Source: Ligustrum vulgare (lineage: Eukaryota; Streptophyta; Magnoliopsida; Lamiales; Oleaceae). Taken from it: a stretch of 64,000 nt of DNA. The notes beneath the pieces were generated by a model. The model worked only from the letters and a program-made list of their open reading frames with translations, did no database searches and was not told the DNA's origin. Position numbers and translations under genes: made by a program. The stretch lies in assembly GCA_963555705.1 (NCBI GenBank), contig OY743187.1, forward strand, positions 11,298,133 through 11,362,132. The letters run 5' to 3'. Below, piece after piece: positions 1-11,657 of this stretch. Every line of letters starts with the position of its first letter. Position 1 is the first letter of the stretch.

Positions 1-1640
1 ACGGTAGGAAGGGATTTTGTTCCTGCAAATGAGGCAGAAAATCAAATAGTAGTGCAAATCAAACAGCAAAAAGGAGCACCAAAAACTAGAACGCTCTTTC
101 TTCCATGCATTATCTGTGTCAGAAAACATTTTCCCAAGAATTGTTGCTGCAACCACAACGAAGGCATGAGACTTGTTACACGAGGAGTTCTAGGGCACTG
201 AAAGAGTAGAGTAATGAAGCTGCAAATGTTGATGAGAGAATTTGAGATGCTGAAGATGAGTGAAGCACATTCTATCAAGGAGTACTCTTCAAAACTCATA
301 GCAGTTGTGAACAAGATGAAGCTTCATGGAGAAAAATTTATTGAAAACATCTTGATTTGTTTGTCTAGAAAGTTTTTTAAGTCTAAAATTTTAGCAATAG
401 AAGAGTCAAAAGAACTCAGCGATTGATAGTGACACAGGTTATTGGATCTCTATAAGCATATGAACAAAGAATTAGTGAAATAAATGAGGAGTCTCTTGAA
501 GAAGCTTTTCAAGTGAGGCACAGAGCAAACTCTTTTTGTGCAAGGAACCAACCTGGAAGAAACTAACCTACTGGAACAGAAGACAAAGGTAAAGGTGTTG
601 AGACTACTATTAAAAAAGTTGATAGAAGAGGAAAATATCTACCTTGCGAAGTTTGCAAGAGAACAAATCACTTGAAGCAGGAATATTGGTACAAAGACAA
701 AAAACAGTGCAGATTTTGTAAATATTTTGTACATATTGAAAGGTTCTGCACAATAAAATAAAATCAAGAAACTCTACAAGGCCAAGAAGATAAACAAGTT
801 CAAAAAGCTCAGTTTATTGACAAGCAAGAAGAAGATTTGTTTATATGACTTCACACAAGAATCAAAGTCAAGAATGATCACAGATTTACATTGACAGTGG
901 GTGTTCAAACCATACGACGTTTGATGCCAAGCTATTCACTACTTTAGACACTTCAATCAAGATCAAAGTGAAGATGGGGAATGTACAATATGTACTGCTG
1001 AAGGTAAATGGACTATTGATGTGCATACAAGTAAATGTACTAAGCTTATCTCAAGTGTCTTATTAGTACTAAATTTAGATCAAAATCTTTTAAGTGTCGC
1101 TCAAATGATAGATAACGGATATTGCTTGATGTTTAAAAACAAATACTGCAAGATTTATGATTCTTTGGGAGGAGAGTAAATGTTGAAGTGAATAACCACA
1201 ACTTTCCATTAAATTGGTTTTCTCGTATTAGTTCACATGCTTATAGAAGCAATGCTGATGAAACTTAGCTGTGGCACAAGAGATTTGGCCACTTGTATCA
1301 CTCAAATTTTCTTATGAAAAATGGATGGCTAGAGATTTACCTCGTATAAATCCAATTAAAGAAATATGTGAATGTTGCCAATTGGGAAAACAACATAGAC
1401 TTTCTTTTTCCTCAAGTGGTGCAAGGGTTAGTGAAAAGTTGGAACTAGTACACACGGATGTTGTGGACCGATGAGGACTCCCTCGTTGAGTGAAAATGGA
1501 TATTTCATTCTTTTTATTGATAATTACTCAAGAATAACATGTGTGTATTTCATGAGTAAAAAGTCTAAAGTCTTCTCCATCGTCAAGAAATTTAAGAATC
1601 GTGTGAAAACGAGTTTATTTGAATATTTTCGTTGATGAAT
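1..1640 (+). pseudogene. Decayed Copia polyprotein (gag, protease, start of integrase)
   Basis: Short reading-frame pieces in changing frames follow the Ty1/copia order. A UBN2-type gag segment lies at about 190-430. A cysteine-rich zinc-knuckle-like segment lies at 640-750. A protease-like stretch with an Asp-Ser-Gly triad lies near 885-930. A gag-pre-integrase His/Cys segment lies at 1270-1400, ending in a Cys-x2-Cys pair. The beginning of the integrase core lies at 1430-1610. Many stops and frameshifts interrupt it and no reverse transcriptase follows. No LTR is visible inside the window; the left end may lie upstream. It is an old inactive fragment. Confidence 0.8.
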
Positions 1641-2639
1641 GGCATTATTCCTATTATTATAACGGTCACAATATGATTGAGAAAATTGATCTCAGCTTTA
1701 TAATGATCAAAGATCAAGTAATTGAGTAACTTATTATAATTTTGTTAAGAAGGTTATTGTTACATAAAACATCAAAAACGTCACTTTCATAATCATATTG
1801 AAAAAATGTCTTTTAAAAAGAATCTCTTATTTTATTGATTATTTTGAAGAAAGCAGTTGAGGATAATAAATGTATTTCCTTTTTGCAAATATTTTATGTC
1901 CTCAATTTAATGCTTTATCAACGAATTCATCCCAACATTTAAGTGAGACATATTTTCATCATTTCATGCATTATATGTGAAAACGGGCATTGAGAACTAA
2001 CGGTGCAATATGAAATAAATCATTATGTTTTCAAATATGAGAAATTAAGCACTGTCGAGTATAGAATATAATATTTTAAAGGTTTAAAAGAGTGGTGATA
2101 TTTATCGTTATTGGTGTTAAACATTAGTCTATGTGACAATTACATGACATTAAATGATAAATTTATTTAGCACTTGTTTGATATTGATGAAAATCTAGAT
2201 TCTTATCAAAGCCTTTGCTCAGAGGCGTTTATAATCAGTTTTTGGGTTTTTTTCGTGGATCTCGAGGTAGATGTAGGGTTAAAATTTGGAGAGAGAAAAG
2301 ATGTGTAGTTAAAAAGTTGTATTGAAAATTGAAGCGATTATTAAAAAAAAAAAAACTCTTTTTATTGAATAGAGAATTAATAATTAATTTTAATCACATA
2401 TTTCATGAAATTCACAACTTTTCAGCCATAGATTTCATCAATTTTTATCAAAATTTGCTACAATTTTGATTTTATCCCTACCAACAATGGCTTAAATTAA
2501 AAGCCATATAACTCATTTAATCGAAGCTAAGATAAAATTGTAGTAACCTATATTAGCATTATTATTCTTTTCAAAAATGGTTAATTTCACTAACGATCAC
2601 TGAAGTTATACAAAATGTAATTTGACATAAAAACAAAAA
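1641..2639. other. AT-rich intergenic sequence, nothing recognised
   Basis: No supported ORF, RNA gene or terminal-repeat structure is visible. It is the 3' flank of the truncated Copia remnant and may contain further decayed transposon sequence. Confidence 0.5.
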
Positions 2640-3835
2640 TTGCAGACAAGTTCCATCTCATCAAAAAATCAGACCAGCTTCCGCCTCTCCATTTGCACCG
2701 CCGCCGCCACCACGCCTCCGGAATTTAACAGTTCTCCATTTGCGAAATGCACCAGTATGAGGAGAGAGTTGCACCAGACCAGACCTGGCACCAGTGCGGG
2801 GAGGGAGGCGGGAAACCTATTTCCCGACATGAACAATAATATCTATTGTTGTCTGAACGTGTCCACCTCGAGGTTCGTCGCTTCAGCTATTGATTTCTCT
2901 ACATTTAGTGTCTTTTTGGTAAAGAAAAAAATAATAACACAATTTTTCAAACACAATCTCAACCATCCATTCTTAGTCAAGCCTACAGTTTTTGACTTTT
3001 CAAATCTTTTTCAACCACACATCCATAAAAAAACTAAAAAATATCACAAAAACCATATTTTTTTACATTACCAAACACGCTCTTAATTTCCAATTTTGCA
3101 AGCAAATCCAATTCCCTTCTAGTTTTATAAACATCTTCAATTTTCTTCTTCCATTTTTGATATCCGAAAATGAATGCCACTCAAGAAATTCTTGATTCTG
3201 ATAATCTTTTGGTATTTCCGTCCCCCATACATTTCTTCAAGAATATTGTTTTTAGGATTTTGATAAAATCCATCCAATTTATTTCTCAAAGAACCAAATT
3301 CCAAAAAATGAGGATAATGATGAGGAATATTGTTCTTATTATCCTCCAAATGAATTTCTGCAGGTCTCTTGAAGAATTTCGGGTAATTCATCTTAGACTG
3401 CCATGTCCCGAAAGGGAAGAACTGGGTTCAAAAGCTGTTAAGAAGAGTAATTTAACTTCCTCGAAATGGAAAGCGGAATTTGGGAGCCAACTACATAATT
3501 GTTTGATTTTTCGAGCTAAAGTCTTGGATTGAGAAACCCGAAAATGCGGATAGTTTACTCGAATCAAACTCGGAATCTTCTGTGATTGATGATCATGAGG
3601 TGAGGTTGAGGATTGTGTGGACAATTTCTTGTTTGATGGCAGCATCAACCTAACATTTTTTTTATTCAAGAAAAATGGATGGTGGCGGTGGTGGTTTTGG
3701 ATGAAGAAGACGAGGGTTTATCTGCAGTTTTTTTTGTGTCAAAATTATACATTTGGGTCCTTATTCTTTTCATTTGGGCAAAACTCAATCAAAGTGACCG
3801 ATAGCGAAATATTCTTTAACTTGGGTGACCAATAG
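2640..3835 (+). other. Unassigned region with overlapping short reading frames
   Basis: Short frames open at 2640-3086, 3170-3532 and 3617-3835, with better GC content than their flanks and a CT-rich leader near 3110-3165 before an ATG at 3170. Frames switch around 3360-3540, as if one coding sequence had been broken by frameshifts. I do not recognise the product. It could be a gene remnant or chance ORFs. Confidence 0.25.
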
Positions 3836-3944
3836 CGCAACAATGGAACTTCAATGACTCTTTTAAAACTTTTGCGCAACTTCAATGACCGTTGATAAAA
3901 TTAACCCTTTTTGAAACTCATTTCTACTCAATTTTGTATTCAAT

Positions 3945-4153
3945 TGTTATAAATATCTTGGGTGTGAATGACCCATTATACCCTTGTAAAGTTTATATTA
4001 TTACAATTGTACCATTATCTACTCCTATAAATAGGGTACTCCACTCCTTCATTTAACACACAATTTGGAATACAAAGAATTCTCTCTATCTCTATATTCT
4101 CTCTAATATTTTGGTAGTCTTGTTCTCTCTAATATTTTGGTAGTTTTACAACA
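3945..4153 (+). repeat. 5' LTR of the Copia element
   Basis: Direct copy of 9785-9993. It holds a TATA-like CTATAAATAG near 4025 and a CT-rich stretch near 4080-4135, the expected promoter and R region. Just after its end lies a sequence beginning CGTTATCAG, an imperfect relative of the initiator-Met primer site. Confidence 0.93.
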
Positions 4154-4240
4154 CGTTATCAGCACGAGATTCTAGCAAACCGAGTTAACAAAGGTTCAAC
4201 CTGTATCAAGAAGGTAAAAAATTTAAATATCTTTTATATA

Positions 4241-4430
4241 TTATACTACCACCTACATGGTTGGTTTTATCAGTTTTAATTATATTATGCTGACACCTAC
4301 ACGGTTGGTTTTACCAGTTTTAATTATATCATGCTACCACCTACATGGTTGATTTTACAAATTTTAAGCATATCATACTACCACCTATATAGTTGGTTCT
4401 ACCAGTTTTATTATCGTTGGTTCTACTGGA
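4241..4430 (+). repeat. Four imperfect tandem repeats in the Copia leader
   Basis: A unit of roughly 46 bp, with a core like CCACCTACATGGTTGGTTTT, recurs about four times with drift between the 5' LTR and gag. Its role is unknown. The rest of the leader to 4919 is AT-rich with nothing else recognised. Confidence 0.75.
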
Positions 4431-4919
4431 TTTTTTTTACATGGTTTCAATGAATCACATTTTATGTATTTTCTAAAAAGATAAATTTATAATCTAATCA
4501 ATTCATCATTCCAATAAAGTGCACTTACAAAAGCAAAAGCTATTTTTCTTTTTGAAAATTAAAATCACAATTTCAAAAGATGTAATGATTAAACATCTCT
4601 TTATGAAATATGGTTACATACATACCACATAATTCTTGAAATGCAATTTTTTGAAAAATCATTTGTTAATGTCACTCTCATTATATGTATTAATCATTTG
4701 TTAATTTATTCTTGATAATTATTATCTTGATTAATTGATACCACAACTTAGATTTGCACATAGCAATTTCAAAATTTTGTTTTATTGCTACAACAACTTA
4801 GAATTATAATTAATATTCCAGAAGAATAAAAACTCGATATAGAAATCATGTCATTAATTATTTATTGATATTTTTCAAAGAATTAATTATGTCTCATGTT
4901 TGATTGAATATATATCCAA

Positions 4920-5918
4920 ATGGCAAACATCACAAAACTCAAGTTCATTGCACTAGATTTATCCGGGAAAAATTATCTATCATGGATCCTAGATGCCTAG
5001 ATCCATCTTATTTCAAAAGGTCTTGGAGAAATAATCAAAGAAGTAAACAAAGAATCCCTGCAGGATCGTGCAAAAGCACTTATTTTCCTTCGTCACCATC
5101 TTCATGATGGATTGAAAATTGAATATCTCACTGTGAAGGATTCACAAGAACTATGAAAAAACTTAAAAGATAGATTTGACCATCAGAGGACTGCAGTCCT
5201 CCCAAAAGCCCGTTATGAATGGATGCATCTTCGTTTGCAAGATTTTAAAACTGTGAGTGAGTACAATTCTGAACTATTCAGAATATGTTCAAAATTGAAT
5301 TTATGTGGAGAAAAGATCACTGAAGCAGATATGCTAGAAAAAACATTCTCCACATTTCACGCCTCAAATGTGCTCTTGCAGCAACAATATCGTGAGTGTG
5401 TTTTTCAAAGGTACTCAGAACTCATATCTTGCCTTTTGGTAGCCGAACAAAATAATGAGTTGTTGATGAAAAATCACGGATTACGTCCAACCGATTCTGT
5501 ACCATTTCTTGAAGCAAGTGGTACGATATTTCCTGAAGCAAATGCTATATCAAGAAATAGACACGGATACAGATGTGACCGTGGCCGTGGGCACGAACGT
5601 AGGCGTGGACACGGACATGAACAGGGACGTGGAAGGAATTTTGGACAAAATCATCAACAACATGGCCACATAGTTAAAAGACACAAGGCAAATAAGAATA
5701 ACATAATCAAACGGAAACACGAAGAAAGTTGCTTCCGATGTGGCATGAAAGGGCATTGGTCATGTACCTGTCGTACGGAAAAACACCTTGTAGACCTTTA
5801 CCAACAGTCTATTAAAGGAAAAGAAAAAATAGAGACAAATTTTGCTGATTGTCCAGTTAATAGGACACACTTAGACGTATCTGATTTTTATACTGATTCA
5901 ATGGAAAATATAGATTAG
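4920..5918 (+). pseudogene. Copia gag with two premature stops
   Basis: One frame from the ATG at 4920 to 5918 spells a UBN2-type retrotransposon capsid protein of about 333 codons. Two in-frame stops interrupt it, TAG at 4998-5000 and TGA at 5154-5156. The C-terminal half has a basic Arg/Gly/His-rich segment and then a CX2CX4HX4C zinc knuckle (about 5731-5772) for RNA packaging. About 134 AT-rich bases separate it from pol and end in a TTTTAG just before the pol ATG. This could be an intron-like spacer, but that is only inference. Confidence 0.88.
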
Positions 5919-6052
5919 TTTGCTTTATCAGAAAGTCACGATGTTGTTATTTTGAAATCTTAATATGTATTGTCCGTTTGATGTTAAATTATGTTTAACT
6001 TCTTTTTATCATAAATTCACTTTTCTAAAATATTTATTTGATTATATTTTAG

Positions 6053-9000
6053 ATGAATTACCAAGATACATGTCTTGTTGATAGTGCAACAACACATACT
6101 ATTCTCTGGAAGAAAAAGTATTTTTTGAACTTAATATTATCGGAAAATAATGTTAATACAATATCCGGCACATCGAAGATCGTTGAAGGCTCCGGTAAAG
6201 TCTGTATTATTTTATCAAATATTACACAACTATGTATTAACGGTGCACTATACTCTAACAAATCCAGAAGAAATTTGCTCAATTTTAAGGATATTCGTTG
6301 CAATGGATATCACATTAAAATGATGCAAGAAAACAATATTGAATATCTTTGCATTACTTCTTTTGTATCTGGCCAGAAACAGATAAAAGAAAAACTTCCG
6401 ACGTTTCCTTCTGAAATGTATTATACATCTATAAAAGAAGTCGAATTAAACAACGTCACGAACCCGAAGTTCGTGGACTTAAAAGGTTTTATACTTTGGC
6501 ATGATCGACTTAGACATCCAGGAGCAATAATGATGCATCGAATAATTAACAACTCACATGGACATCCTTTAAAGAACCAGAAGATTCTTTCACCTAATGA
6601 TTATTCATGTGTTGCTTGCTCGCAAGGGAAATTAGTCATTAGACCTTCCACTATAAAGGTAAATGTTGAATTTCTAACTTTCTTAGAAAGGATTCATGGA
6701 GATATATGTGGGCCGATACACCCACCATGTGGACCATTTCGTTATTTTATGGTACTAGTTGATTCTTCTACTAGATGGTCGCATGTCTGTTTACTGTCCA
6801 CAAGAAATGTAGCATTTTCTAGGCTACTTGCTCAAATAATAAAATTACGAGCTCAATTTCCCGATTACTCAATGAAGACAATTCGTCTTGATAATGCTGG
6901 TGAGTTTAGATCACAGAGATTCAATGAGTATTGCATGTCCATTAGGATTGCAATTGAACATTCAGTTGCTCACATCCATACACAAAATGAGTTAGAGGAG
7001 TCATTTATTAAACGTCTACAATTAATTGCTAGACCATTACTCATGAAAACAAAACTCCCAGCTTATGTTTGGGGTCATGCCATATTACATGCTGCATCAT
7101 TGATTCGTATAAGACCAACTGCTTATTATCAATACTCACCTCTGCAACTTGCATCTGGTCATGAACCTAATATTTCTCACCTAAGGGTTTTTGGTTGTGC
7201 TGTCCAAGTACCAATCTCTCCCCCACAACGTACCAAAATGGGTCCCCAACGTAGACTTGGGATTTATGTTGGTTTTGATTCACCTTCCATCATTAGGTAC
7301 CTTAAACCCTTATCAGGCGATTTGTTTACTGCACGTTTTCCAGATTGTCATTCTGATGAAATGAACTTCCCAACTTTAGGAGGAGTAAAGTTGCATCCTG
7401 AAAATCAAGATAAAATTTCTTGGAATGAAACAACTCTATCTTACTTTGATCCCCGAAGTAATCAATGTGAGCAAGAGGTTGAGAAAATTATTCATTTGCA
7501 AAGAATTGTAAATCAATTACCTGATGAATTTGTTGACACAAGAAAAGGGACAAAGTCATATATACCAGCAGAAAACACTCCGACAAAGATTGATGTCCCT
7601 GTAGGACAAACTGCTATAGCAAGTGAACCTCAAAAACGCCAGAAGCGTGGTCGACCAGTTGGTTCAAAAGACATTGTACCTCGTAAGAGGAAATTAAACC
7701 AACTAAAGACTCCTGGAGGAGTAATAATAGATAAGATTGATCAATCTAATAGTAGTGACATGGTTCCCGCAGAACCACAGATTTCAATGAAACAATCTAA
7801 TAGTGATGACGTGATTCCTGCAGAATCACAGATGTCCGAGAATAATGAAATTTCAATAAATTATCTGTTATCTCATAAATTATGGGAAATGGAGAATGTT
7901 GTTATAGATGATATTTTTTCCTTTCAAATGGCTCTTGAAATAATTCAGAATAATGATCCTGAGCCACTGTCTATTAAAGAATGCCAACAGAGAGAGGATT
8001 GGCCAAAATGGAAGGAAGCTATGCAAAACGAAATTGAATTCCTTAGAAAAACGAAAGGTGTTCGGACTAGTAGTTCGAATACCTAAAAATGTAATCCCTG
8101 TAGGATACAAATGGGTCTTTGTAAGGAAAAGAAATGAAAATAATGAAGTTACAAGATACAAAGCCTGGCTTGTAGCTCAAGGTTTCTCACAAAGACCTGG
8201 AATTAATTATGAGGAAACATATTCTCCCGTCATGGACGCCATCACATTTAGATTTTTAATTAGTTTGGCTATGTCAGAAAGGCTCGATATGCGCCTTATG
8301 GATGTAGTAACTGTCTATCTATATGGCTCACTTGATAGTGACATATACATGAAAGTCCCTGAAAGACTTAAAGTGCCCGAAATAAATGATACATACCCGA
8401 AGAGTATATTTTCAATCAAATTGCAAAGATCATTATATGGATTGAAACAATCTGGACGTATGTGGTATAATCGCCTTAGCGAATACTTGCTGAATGAGGT
8501 TTACAAAAATGATGATATATGCCCATGTGTTTTCATAAAGAAAACAAATGTTGGATTTGCAATAGTGGCAGTTTATGTTGATGATTTAAATATTATTGGA
8601 ACTCCAGAAGAGCTCAACAAAACTGCTGATTACTTGAAAAATGAATTTGAGATGAAAGATTTGGGAAAACCTAAATTTTTCCTTCGGTTGCAAATTGAAC
8701 ATTTTTCAGAAGGACTATTTGTTCATCAATCTTTATATACAGAAAAGGTTTTTAAGCGATTTTATATGGATACAGCACATCCATTGACATCACCAATGGT
8801 CGTTTGATCACTTGATCTAAAAAATGATCCATTTCGTCCACTTGAAGATGGAGAAAATATTCTCGGTCCAGAAGTACCATATCTAAGTGCAATTAGAGCA
8901 TTATCATATCTTGCAAATTGCACTAGACCTGATATAGATTTTTCTGTAAATTTACTCGCAAGATATAGTTCTGCACCAACTCAAATGTATTGGAATGGTG

Positions 9001-9574
9001 TTAAACACATTCTTCGTTACCTAAAAGGCACTGTTGATATGTGATTATTTTATTCTCACAATTTGGGATCTTCTTTAGTGGGATATGCAGATGCAGGTTA
9101 TCTCTCTGATCCACATCAAGCAAAATCGCAAACAGAATATGTGTTTACATGTGGTGGGACGGCTATATCATGGAGATCCGTGAAGCAAACTTTGACAGCA
9201 ATATCTTCAAATCATTCAGAAATTATTACAATCCATGAGGTAAGTCGAGAATGTATATGGTTGAGAAACATGACTCATCATATCCAATCATCATGTGGAT
9301 TAGCTTCGACAAAAGATAGCTCAATGATATTTGTATAAAGATAATGCAGCTTGTATTGCACAACTTAAAGGAGGCTATATCAAAGGAGATAGAACAAAGC
9401 GCATTTCTCCAAAATTCTTCAATACACGAGCTTCAGAATGTAGGTGATATCGATGTTCAACAAATTCGATCAAGTGATAATGTGGCAGACTTATTCACTA
9501 AAGCATTGCCGACATCTACACTCAAGAAATTGATACATGAGATAGGAATGCGTCGGCTCAGCGATTTACGATGA
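6053..9574 (+). pseudogene. Copia pol (PR-INT-RT-RH) with frameshifts and stops
   Basis: In order: a protease start with Asp-Ser-Ala (about 6080), gag-pre-integrase His/Cys region (6490-6640), integrase core with its Asp...Asp...Glu residues (about 6700, 6890, 6995), and reverse transcriptase with the YVDD catalytic motif (about 8575). RNase H (9060-9300) and the usual C-terminal tail (9440-9574) follow. A frameshift near 8040-8060 separates integrase from reverse transcriptase. Stops lie at 8805-8807 and 9042-9044, and a second frameshift near 9338. The domain order INT before RT identifies Copia. Confidence 0.92.
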
Positions 9575-9784
9575 CTAATATCAAGGGGAGTAACTGTACT
9601 CTTTTTCCTTCGTCTAAGTTTTATCCCACTGGGTTTTCTTAGTAAAGTTTTAATGAGACAGTATTTATTTTTATACTTCACAATGACTGTACTCTTTTCC
9701 TTAGCTTAAATTTTATCCCACAGGGTTTTCTTAACAAGGTTTTTAACGAGGTAGGCATTGAATATTAGATAATTCAAGGGGGAG

Positions 9785-9993
9785 TGTTATAAATATCTTG
9801 AGTGTGAATGACCCATTATGCCCTTGTAAAGTTTATATTATTATAATTGTACTATTATCTACCCCTATAAATAGGGTACTTCACTCCTTCATTTAACACA
9901 CAATTTGGAATACAAAGAGTTCTCTCCATCTCTATATTCTCTGTAATATTTTGATAGTCTTGTCCTCCCTAATATTTTTGTAGTTTTACAACA
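9785..9993 (+). repeat. 3' LTR of the Copia element
   Basis: 209-bp copy of 3945-4153, preceded by the purine run CAAGGGGGAG and followed by the target duplication TCAAT. Confidence 0.93.
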
Positions 9994-10256
9994 TCAATAA
10001 CACATCCTTTAAGCAATAAACGACCTTAAGGTCCCGTTCTCTTTACTGTTTTGACTTTTGAGCCCGTTTTGAGTTTTCGATTTTTGGAAATATCAAAAAC
10101 ACGTTCACTTTGCCCATTTTCAGAAACGCGTTTTCCAAAACACCAAAAAAAATATAAAGGAAACTCAAAACGATTTTATTGTGTTTTGGATATTTTGTGT
10201 TAAAAAGTCAAAAACAACCAAAACGTGCATTTTGGATTATTTTTTTTTTGGTAAAT

Positions 10257-10678
10257 GTGAGACACTTCTTTCACTTGAAGTTCTTATATTATTTTGTAAT
10301 TTTTTTTTTTTTTTTTGTAATTTTTTTTTATTATTATTATTTTTTTAAATGTGAGACACTTCCTTCACTTGAAGTTCTTATGTTATTTTGTCATTATATA
10401 TAGATACATGTTAAGATTTTTTTTATTTTTTATTTTTGTAAATTATTTTTTATTTTTTATTTTTATTTTTTGTAAAAGTGAGACACTTCCTTCACTTGAA
10501 GTTTTTATATTATTTTGTCATTATATATACAAATTAATGTTAAGTTTTTATTTTTGTAAATTTTTTATTTTTTTTATTTTTATGTTTGTAAAAGTGAGAC
10601 ACTTCATTCACTTGAAGTTCTTATATTATTTTGTCATTATATATAGATCCATTTTAAGATTATTTTTTTTCGTAATTT

Positions 10679-10756
<78 letters not shown>

Positions 10757-10946
10757 TTGTAAAAGTAAGACACTTCCTTCATTTGAAGTTCTTATGTTAT
10801 TTTGCTATTATATAGATCCATGTTAAGATTTATTTTTTTTGTAATTTTTTTTTTATTATTATTATTATTTTGTAAATGTGAGATACTTCTTTCACTTGAA
10901 ATTCTTATATTATTTTGTCATTATATATACATCCATGTTAAGATTT
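10257..10946 (+). repeat. Six-copy AT-rich minisatellite
   Basis: A conserved block starting GTGAGACACTTCCTTCACTT and continuing through a TTATATTATTTTGTCATTATATA stretch starts at about 10257, 10351, 10479, 10594, 10765 and 10878. Blocks are separated by variable T-rich or ATT-rich spacers, so spacing ranges from about 94 to 171 bp. Confidence 0.88.
10678..10756. repeat. (ATT)n microsatellite
   Basis: A nearly pure run of ATT trinucleotides, about 25 units, sits between the fourth and fifth minisatellite blocks. It explains the long Tyr-rich reading frame on the plus strand. Confidence 0.97.
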
Positions 10947-11285
10947 TATTGGTATGGGGTTAAATTTTTGTTTAGCTGAAACAATATTAATGATGAATTT
11001 ATTGATATAGAGAACTAACTGATTTGTTAGTATTAAAATTAATGTAATTCAACAAATTAACCATTTTTTTAAATATAAAATATCACAAAATAAATATATC
11101 AAAAAATTACAAAGTAAACGCATTTTTCAGTTTTCTATTTTTGAAAACAGTTTTCCAAAATCACAAAGAGAACATGTTTTCAACAATTTCAAAATAAACA
11201 ACCAAAATTCAAAACAAAATTCAAAACTCAAAATTCAAAATCGAAATACAAAGAGAACGGTCCTTAAATTTTTTAATAATATATA

Positions 11286-11298
11286 GTTATATATACTA
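11286..11298 (+). promoter_or_regulatory. Candidate TATA region of the glutaredoxin-domain gene
   Basis: TTATATATACTAC lies about 360 bases before the start codon, followed by a CT-rich stretch typical of a plant 5' leader. Weak evidence by itself. Confidence 0.35.
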
Positions 11299-11657
11299 CT
11301 TTTTAGCTCCACTTTGCTTACACCCCACCCCACCACCAAGGTCCAGCTAGTTTGCTGTCTTTGTCATTTAACCTTCCAACTCCCTTTCTATCTACACTGC
11401 ATTCAATTCCCTTCACCCTTCTTCTTTCCTGCTCTTTCCATTGACAACCGTTTCCCACCAACTGGTTCATCCCAAATCCCAATTATCAACCAAATCTACA
11501 TTTCTACAAATCCAAAAAGGTTTAATAACTAAAAAACGAAAAAGAAAAAAGGATAAACCAATGATGATAATACTTTACAAAGAAGGAGAGGGTTGAAAAA
11601 GAGATCAACTTTCATTTTCTCGAACCCTATTGGCTATTTTTTCAAGGAGTAATCATC

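Larger units (their letters stand above)
3945..9993 (+). mobile_element. Full-length Copia LTR retrotransposon, coding-dead
   Basis: The element runs LTR (3945-4153), leader, gag, pol, polypurine tract (about 9774-9784), LTR (9785-9993). It starts TGTTAT and ends ACAACA, and is flanked by a perfect 5-bp duplication TCAAT (3940-3944 and 9994-9998). Both LTRs are 209 bp and differ at 13 positions by my count (about 6 percent), 11 of them transitions. Gag and pol both carry stops or frameshifts, so it cannot move by itself. Confidence 0.95.
10026..11267. mobile_element. TIR DNA element (non-autonomous) with internal minisatellite
   Basis: The left end GGTCCCGTTCTCTTT and the right end AAAGAGAACGGTCC are inverted repeats, each flanked by TTAA (10026-10029 and 11264-11267). 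Subterminal regions are also inverted copies rich in TTTTGA/TCAAAA words. No transposase is present. The duplication could be read as TTAA, TTA or TAA, so the superfamily (PIF/Harbinger-like or other) is undecided. Confidence 0.65.

Noticed and set aside
10351..10815. 154-codon plus-strand ORF rich in Phe and Tyr
   Set aside because: It is read straight through the minisatellite and the (ATT)n run; composition and repeats explain it.
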